Assembly (NCBI RefSeq): GCF_021155765.1
Contig: NC_060115.1
Coordinates: 6,986,493-7,050,492, forward strand
Length of the DNA: 64,000 nt
From: Diprion similis
Taxonomy: Eukaryota > Arthropoda > Insecta > Hymenoptera > Diprionidae
Direction of reading: 5' to 3'
A program made the position numbers and the translations under genes. How positions within the stretch are numbered: position 1 is the stretch's first letter; every line of letters begins with the position of its first letter. Positions 56,962-64,000 of this stretch are shown here, piece by piece. Under the pieces are notes generated by a model. It saw only the letters and a program-made list of their open reading frames with translations, was not told the origin of the DNA and did no database searches.

Positions 56962-59545
56962 TTAGCCAAGAAAATCGTAATTAGAGACTTCATCAAATTG
57001 TTGAGATTGCGGATTCCCTGGTGCCATCGGCCTTGTCGGCATACCTCTTGGACCGACCATTTGCTGTTGCATTCCAGGTACTTGTCTGTATTGCGGCTGC
57101 TGCTGCAACATAAGGAAGATGTATTGACCACCGTCTCTTGGTTAATGAACTGATTTATTTGTCGAAAAATAGAGAGATTTTCACCTGCTGGAGCAAATTT
57201 CGGAGACCAGGACTGTTCGCCATTACAGGACGCATCATTCTCTGTGCATTAGGTTGTTGACCTGCCATCCCGCCACCAGAGTTAAGAGTTCTTTGGACTT
57301 GTTGTGCCTAAATAGATTTACAATGTCATCAATTTCAAATGTCAATTTCAAAATTCAATTCAATCAATTTCAATAGCTCGATGTAGTGCGTGTAGTAGAT
57401 TACCAATTTTTAGTATAGTGATTGTACAAAAAACAAATTGTATAAATAATAGAAATAATTCTCAATATTTTACCTCAATTTGCTGCTTGAACTGCATTTC
57501 TTGTTGTTGAGCCACTTCTAGGTTCCTTTGAATCTGTTTCAACAAAAGTCATACATAAGTCAATTTGTCTTGTACAAATTACTTTACCGATACGCACACT
57601 GACTTCTATCTGGGATTGATATTGGGCTTCTTGTTGCTGCGCAGCTTCCAAAGTCTGCTTTAACTGTTTTATTTTCATAAGGTTCTGCTGCCTAGCAAGT
57701 TCTATGGCATCGTATTGCGGTCTTTGTTGTCCCATCATACCACCAGGTCCTTGGCCTACTGGTTGAGGTCCAGATAATCCACCACCCTACGAGTAAGGCA
57801 ATGAAAAAAATCACGTTTCCAATTCAATTTTGCACAGACAATGAGCATTCAAATACAATGAGTGGAAAAACTTTCATTATCATGTTCATATTTTATCTAA
57901 AGGAAGAAGACAAAAAAAAAAAAGAACAGAAAGTATTTTAGTTACTGTCGTTATGTTTACCGGCATATTTATTTGTCCCTGTGGCCCACTTGAATTGCCT
58001 AATGTTTGCTGTGGTCCGGTACTAGGAACAACGTTTTCTGTTATTTGACCTCCCCCCATAGCCATAGGATTTGTAAGAATCCCACCTGCTGACATACCCG
58101 CAGTTATTGCTGGCAAATTGTTTCCAGATACATTTCCTCCCTAAAGTAATTTATTTTTTTTATTGCAATTTCTTTAGTTTGATATTTATTTACTATCTAC
58201 CTCACCGATTATATGCGTCATCAACTTACCTGCCCTTGTCTCATTAATGCTTGGGTGGTTTTTTGATGCTGTATTACTCTACGTAGACGATCTACAAACG
58301 CAGCTTGATCGTTAGGAATAAATCCAAGGTATGCTCTTTTCTCAGCAGTATATAAAAGAATAAGCACTTTTATATCACAAGCTGCCGGAGATGGTACAGA
58401 CGTGAAATGCACACAACCGGCCTGAAATACAAAAGGTTTTTATAAATACAAAACGTAACTTTTGTAAGATATGGACTCGAAATACACTTTTGGATTATAC
58501 ATACAAAACCAGTGCTCATAACTTTCGTTAAACCGTCGAGAGCCTCACAAGATGATGGGTGAAAGAGAACAGACTTCGAATTTTTTAAATAAGCTCCTCC
58601 AATATTACCTATCAGCTGTTTAGGCATCAACTGCATGATCAGCTTTTGTGGCCAAGAATCTGCCTTTCTGTAAGTAAAGATAGAAAATTGAAATTTTGTA
58701 CGATTTCGAAATAATGTTCATTTAGGTAATGCCTTATTGTATCTTCTGAATTTCAAGAAGAATTAAAATTTTGATACAATCCAAACTTACAATTCTGGTT
58801 CACCATCTTTAGAGTTGGCTGATACTTGACATGGAACGTGTCTAGTGAGCTTCTGTGTATCTGTGGGATTCTTAGCTTTTTCAAGCCATTCCAGAACACC
58901 CTGCCAGATTGTGTGACGCTCTCTGCTAGGTGCCATTTGTTGACCTGCCACAGGTCCTCCAGCAACGTTTCCCTTGAGACGATAAATAAAAATAATTATT
59001 TGATATTATTCAAATCAAACGTTCATGCACTCGAAACTTATTCATGATAGACTTATTCATGATATTTTACGAATGAAATAGGTTTAACTCAAACAGATAA
59101 TGTCAGTAAATGTCAATAGTAAACATATTTTCTTGGGTGGGTTACTCAGATTTTCTCAATAATCCACCAATAAGTTGAACTGCATAGTTACAAAGATTGA
59201 CTCTAAAGTGAGACTACTTCATGAATATTATGACAAATATGTAGTGAATGATTCAATAATGATTTGATATATCCATAAAGTTTTCTGGATAAACTGACTT
59301 GTGGTTGGCTATGCGACACTTGCGAAGGTACAGAGGACACCGAAGCAGAAGCTTGAGAAGCTGGAGTAGTCTGCTGCGCTTGTGCAGGAAGAGACTGGCT
59401 CACGCCAGATACCATTAATTGTTGTCCAGCTTGACCTTGCACCGCTTGTCCCTGCATACTCATTGTTGTTGTTTGCTGGGGACTTTGTTGTTGATTTTGT
59501 TGGTGCTGCATCAGAGTGAAACGTAATTGTTGTTGCTGCTGTTGA

Positions 59546-59589
<44 letters not shown>

Positions 59590-59602
59590 CTGTTGCTGCT
59601 GT

Positions 59603-59658
<56 letters not shown>

Positions 59659-61638
59659 TTGTTGTTGTAGTTGCTGTTGCTGTTGCTGAGAAGCGTTCGT
59701 CATGACATTAGTGTTTCCTACAATATTAAAAAACAGTAAGTTCCATTGTCTGGAGACGTTTATCGGTAATTTAAAAGAACTAAATGCCAATTGTAATGTA
59801 GAATCCTAGATACAGTCAGAACAGTGAATTCTTAACGAGAACAATCTATTATAAAATTCAACCTTACCATCCATACGCTGTCCAAATTGATTGACACCTG
59901 GTCCCAAGACAGAAGGAGGCTGTGTTAGCTGGGCAATAAGTGCGCTTCCTTGAGAATTTGATTGAGCTGTGGCTCCAGATGCAATAAATGGAGGTCGTTG
60001 TTGTGGAGGCATAATCCAACGTCTAGGACCCATTAAGGTGGGATGATAGTTAGGTGGAGCTGTGATTTGCGGATTGAAGTTTCCACGGCCGGCCATGAGA
60101 GGAGCAGACATTGGAGGAGCAGTTTGCTGATTAACTGAGGTAATATTTTGAGGTGCTTGGTTTCTAAATGCACCAGTTTGTTGCTGAGTCGGTTGGGGAA
60201 GATTCTGTTGTGGTTGATTTGGATTTGGACTGTCATTACTTTGTAAAGGACTGGGTGGTATTTGCACCGGATTACCAGGTGCGAGATGACCCGTTGCTCC
60301 CATTGGACTGACAGGCCGTTCCTTGAGATTATAATTTCTCAGGAGAACAACGTGCCTTACATCCTTAGCATAATTTTTTGTCTGTGATGACTGTAAATCA
60401 CCACCAGCTTTTTCAAATAGTTTAAATAATGCTGGTATTTTTCTTGGAGATATTATTGAGAGGTTGATATTCCTCTGCAAGAAAAATAAAAAATTCAGAG
60501 AACGTCACCATATCATAATTCAATTAGAAAAATGATTGGAATACAATTAGAGAATTCGCGTGTACAAAGTAGTGAGAATAATTTTCCAAATTGCTAACCG
60601 TTCATTCAGCTGTAAATCGAAATCTCTTACCTCTTGAAAAATTGCTGCCAACTGTTCCACGGTGTGTCCAGAGAATTTGTATGATTCCTGGACAACTGTT
60701 TGGTACGGAGGCGAATTGCAAACTAAAATACAATGTTTTTGTGAAGCGGTATTAGGTTCTCTGCGCAATTGCAAGTCTTCGAAACATTGTAACGCAGTTG
60801 CCAATCCTTCACCAATATTTGCATTGGATTCACCTTTGCCACCTACCATTCTATTACAAAACAAAACACAATGTAGTAATTGTATAAACAAATACTAAAT
60901 TTTTAGTTTTGTAGTGGTTTTTTATGATATGACGTATTGTTGCAATATGGACTTACTCAAGCTTGTCCAACATAAGTGAAAGTTTGTGAGGGTTTGAATA
61001 AGGCCCGAATGTTCCAGTGCAGGGTGCAGGTAAACAGTCGGCTGCATGGTAAACCACCACTCCATAAAGTGTTGTGCTATTCTGTAGCAAGAAAATATTG
61101 TCATAAGTTAGTGTACGACAAGAAAATTATATTTTTCAATCAAGTGCGATATTTGCGTTCAAAATATTTCGTAATTTAGGCTGTGAGAAATATCTTAGAA
61201 CAAATATATTGTTGTTCTAGTTTCTGTTTTAACAAAATAGCATCACTTTCTATACTTTGCATATTATATAATTATAGCTATTGGATTCTTAAATTGACTG
61301 TAGTACAACGCAGTAGTATTCTTACCTCAGAGACATATTCTCGATCCTCTATGCTTCCTTGATTGAAATATCTGAAAAAAATTATTTTGGAATTGGAATG
61401 ATAAACTCAGCAGTGACTTTGCTACTGCAAAAGATGAACTTTTCTTCTATTTGCTCACTGTTTGTGGATATTATTTAATTAAGTTACTTCATAGAAATTT
61501 GAATACATGAACTTACTCCAATGTTGGCATAAGATAACTGGTCTTGATATCGTGAAGGTAAGCTCCATTCACAGCTGTACCCTCGATGACGAATATCACA
61601 TCAGCTTGCATCCCATGCTCAGAAGGACCAGCCACCAT
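56962..61638 (-). CDS. MED25: Mediator complex subunit 25
   Basis: Subunit of the Mediator co-activator bridging transcription factors and RNA polymerase II. Fourteen minus-strand exons: 61638-61517, 61371-61326, 61081-60957, 60850-60631, 60474-59868, 59717-59299, 58972-58791, 58667-58505, 58421-58230, 58140-57961, 57786-57604, 57533-57474, 57307-57185, 57102-56962, about 920 aa. The N-terminal von Willebrand-A-like domain begins [18 protein letters not shown] and includes [12 protein letters not shown] and [17 protein letters not shown] proline/glutamine-rich region with a long polyQ run follows. The activator-binding ACID domain comes next ([12 protein letters not shown] ... [14 protein letters not shown] ... 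[20 protein letters not shown]). A Gly/Met/Gln-rich tail ends EVSNYDFLG. The start ATG has good context (GCCACC on the opposite strand shows as a purine-rich leader), and its position matches the usual MED25 N-terminus. Confidence 0.94.
59506..59694 (-). repeat. CAG/CAA polyglutamine tract in MED25 exon 6
   Basis: Mixed CAG and CAA codons (CTG/TTG on the plus strand) encode roughly 50-60 glutamines with one leucine early and one histidine late. The codon mix interrupts pure CAG runs. It lies between the N-terminal domain and the ACID domain, in a low-complexity linker. Confidence 0.9.
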
Positions 61639-62383
61639 GATAAATCACTCCATGTATTGTACTTTCACTAATTATGAGCGGAATCACGATACTCGATACA
61701 GATCCTTGAAAATATTCCTCCTGTAACCAATTGTAAAATGAGAGTATAACAAGCGATAAGTTGCTATCTGACAAAATGAAAGTAAGAAGAAAAAAATTAA
61801 AAGTTCAAGAATAATTAACCCACCTGTGTATTGTCAATGTATACAACAAACAAAAAAAACTTTTCCTTTGACGAGAAAAAAGATAGATATCGTACTGAAA
61901 TGTGGTTTCGATGAAACTTCTCGTCCTGCCGTATGGTTATATTCTTTCAGGAAGGTGCCAATTTGATGAATTACATGCGGAATATCACTGTGTGAAATAA
62001 AAATATCAGGAGATAGGGTTATGGAACTTTTGACGGCTTGAATAACGTTTATTTATAGGTTAGGTGTTTACCAGGGAACTGCCAGTGACGACAATTACAG
62101 AAGTTACCAAAGACCCCAAAGACTGATGATTGGCTGATGGGTCGTGTTTTACGATAAGCATAAATAGACTTTAGATTTTTGAGTACCGTCACGTTGGACA
62201 GCTTGATTTTTCTTTGTCTACGGTACAACAGCTGATCTGGATGGCGTTTGTTTTGCGTTTTAAAGGGAAATAACCGTCTGACATGAGGAAGTCGTATGAA
62301 GCAAGAGGACTTGAAACATCGTCAGGCAATTAGAAGATCGCTGCTGTCACTGACCGTGTTGAGAAGTATCGCAGCAGATTAAC
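61639..62383. promoter_or_regulatory. Divergent promoter of MED25 and WDR45
   Basis: About 745 bp between the start codons of two oppositely directed conserved genes. No ORF with support. Probably a shared bidirectional promoter, with 5' UTRs of both genes inside it. Confidence 0.5.
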
Positions 62384-63990
62384 ATGGCTGCGAATCGAGG
62401 AGTAATTAGCCTGAGGTTTAATCAAGACCAAGGTGCGTATTGCCATTGTTTATCGCGACAATAACAAAGAGCTCACTTTGCATCCCCTTTTCTCATCTCC
62501 GAAAATCTTCAGGATGTTTTACCTGCTGCATGGAGACTGGGATGAGGGTCTATAATGTAGAACCACTTGTGGAAAAAGCTCATTTTGACAATGAGCTGAT
62601 GGGGAGTATTGGAATGGGTGAAATGCTATGGAGAACAAATATTGTGGCGGTTGTTGGTGGTGGAACCAGGCCCAAGTTTGCTGACAATACAGTTCTCATC
62701 TATGATGATTTGGCAAAAAAATTTGTCCTTGAGATAACTTTCACCAGTACGGTTAAGGCAGTTAGATTAAGAAGGGACAAGTAAACAAGATTCGATCTTC
62801 AATCTTTCTTTGAACTAATGAATTTTATACTTTGCAGTTGTTTACGTAATTTTATCTTCGCAGGCTGATTGTTGCACTGCAACGAGAAATTCATGTATTC
62901 TCATTCCCTGCGCCAACCAGAAGACTGCTGACTTTAGAAACCAGGGAAAATCCCAAGGGTTTGGTGGAGATTGCAACGCTTGCCACAGCGCAAAAACAGC
63001 TGCTTGTATTTCCTGGGCACAAATTGGGCCATGTTCATCTAGTCGATTTAGCTGCTACTGATGCAGGAAGTTCTAGCACACCGGCAACTCTCTATGCTCA
63101 CCTGGTAAAAATCACCAAGTAATTAAAATTAACATGTTCATCTTGTGGCATAGTTATGCCTCGTCACAGTAAAGCATGTTTACAGCCTGTATTTGCTAGA
63201 ATTGGTACATAGGACTGTCAGCAAGTAGCTTTTGAATTTTTCGAACAATTCTTGGAATCATAATGTTACTCGCACTTATCGCATCTTTAAATGACTAATA
63301 ATTGAAAATGACAATAGGGTGCGCTAGCCTGCTTGGCAGTAAATGCTAGTGGTACAATGATCGCAACAGCTTCAGAGCAAGGTACCCTGGTCAGAGTTTG
63401 GGACAGTGTTCGCAGACATCTCATGGTCGAATTAAGGAGAGGTGCGGATCCTGCTACTCTGTATTGGTAAAGCATTAAAGAGTACTTTAGTCATATATAT
63501 TTACACTAAAGAATATTCCATTCAGAAGAATAAATCTTAATCTACAGCAGAATTGTCATTTTTCCAGTATAAACTTCAGCAGGGATTCTGAATTCTTGTG
63601 CGTATCAAGCGACAAGGGGACTGTGCACATATTTGCATTGAAGGACACACACCTCAACCGCAGATCAACGTATGTAGTTACCTATTCACTATAACAGCAA
63701 GATAGAGTTATAAAATTTTAATCACTTGAAATATGATCTAATCTAAGATCTAAAATCTCTTGAAAAATGATTTGCCACATTGAATGGTTTGTAAAGTGAT
63801 AGGCCGTGAATACTTTACTGTAAGTATCAGTATCTTGTCAGCGCTGTTGATGATTGAAATTTTTTTTTTAGATTTTCAAGCATCAGTTTCTTAGGCAATT
63901 ATGTAGAAAGTCAATGGGCGCTAGCTACGTTTACAGTCCCACCTGAGTGTGCTTGCGTCTGTGCATTTCGCTCTCGAAACTCCGTAATTG
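62384..63990 (+). CDS. WDR45: WIPI4 / WDR45, PI3P-binding autophagy propeller (partial)
   Basis: PROPPIN-family seven-bladed beta-propeller that binds PI3P on forming autophagosomes and works with ATG2. Exons: 62384-62432, 62513-62780, 62864-63104, 63318-63466, 63568-63669, 63872-63990, in phase, with the gene running past the window end. About 309 residues are present. Diagnostic parts are the N-terminal [20 protein letters not shown], the phosphoinositide motif LRRG ([19 protein letters not shown]), [15 protein letters not shown] and [14 protein letters not shown]. The LRRG form (instead of FRRG) and the overall match favour WIPI4/WDR45 over WIPI1/2. The last exons, including the C-terminal blade, are missing only because of the window edge. 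Confidence 0.93.
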
Positions 63991-64000
63991 GTAATTATTT

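Noticed and set aside
59203-59298. Extension of the MED25 polyQ exon to EVVSL stop
   Set aside because: CAA|gtcagt is a donor in phase with the next MED25 exon at 58972.
46486-62383. Functional gene cluster of PRMT3, F-box, PFAS, MED25 and WDR45
   Set aside because: Unrelated housekeeping functions, mixed strands and normal eukaryotic spacing. Proximity alone does not suggest a shared system.

Overview
This window is eukaryotic nuclear DNA from an insect. Genes are split by short GT-AG introns, usually with T-rich acceptors, in AT-rich DNA. The gene content is arthropod: a photoreceptor-type TRP channel, Cramped, and an amidated neuropeptide precursor. Hymenoptera is my best guess for the order, but that is inference. 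I rebuilt most gene models by joining exons by eye and checking that phases and lengths stay in frame.

Layout. 1-2.85 kb: the last coding exon of an FMRFamide-like neuropeptide precursor (+). 5.6-12.2 kb: trp (+, 17 exons). 12.9-14.4 kb: a cytochrome b5 gene (-), converging on trp. 16.8-21.4 kb: cramped (+, start codon split by an intron). 21.4-27.4 kb: gene-poor spacer. 27.4-42.4 kb: a tandem cluster of three related ETS transcription-factor loci (+) with PNT and ETS domains. Copy 1 is intact with one PNT domain. Copy 2 is a chimera with a frameshift and an insertion. Copy 3 is intact and has two PNT domains from a duplicated 270-nt exon. 43.8-46.5 kb: PRMT3 (-). 46.7 kb: a possible 48-aa microprotein (+). 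47.6-49.5 kb: an F-box/WD40-like protein (+). 49.9-55.6 kb: PFAS, de novo purine synthesis (-, 18 exons). 57.0-61.6 kb: MED25 with a long polyglutamine run (-). 62.4 kb to the end: WDR45/WIPI4 (+, cut by the window edge), divergent from MED25.

Most flanking genes are ordinary conserved genes with no operon-like relationship. The unusual part is the ETS cluster. Its middle copy has a 5' half from a copy-3-like gene and a 3' half from a copy-1-like gene. Long blocks, introns included, are identical between copies. The two halves are separated by unrelated, LTR-like sequence and a short scrap resembling the neighbouring PRMT3 gene. Copy 3 encodes a tandem-PNT ETS protein, an architecture I do not know from described ETS families. 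Several small inverted-repeat (MITE-like) elements and homopolymer G/C runs lie in introns and spacers.
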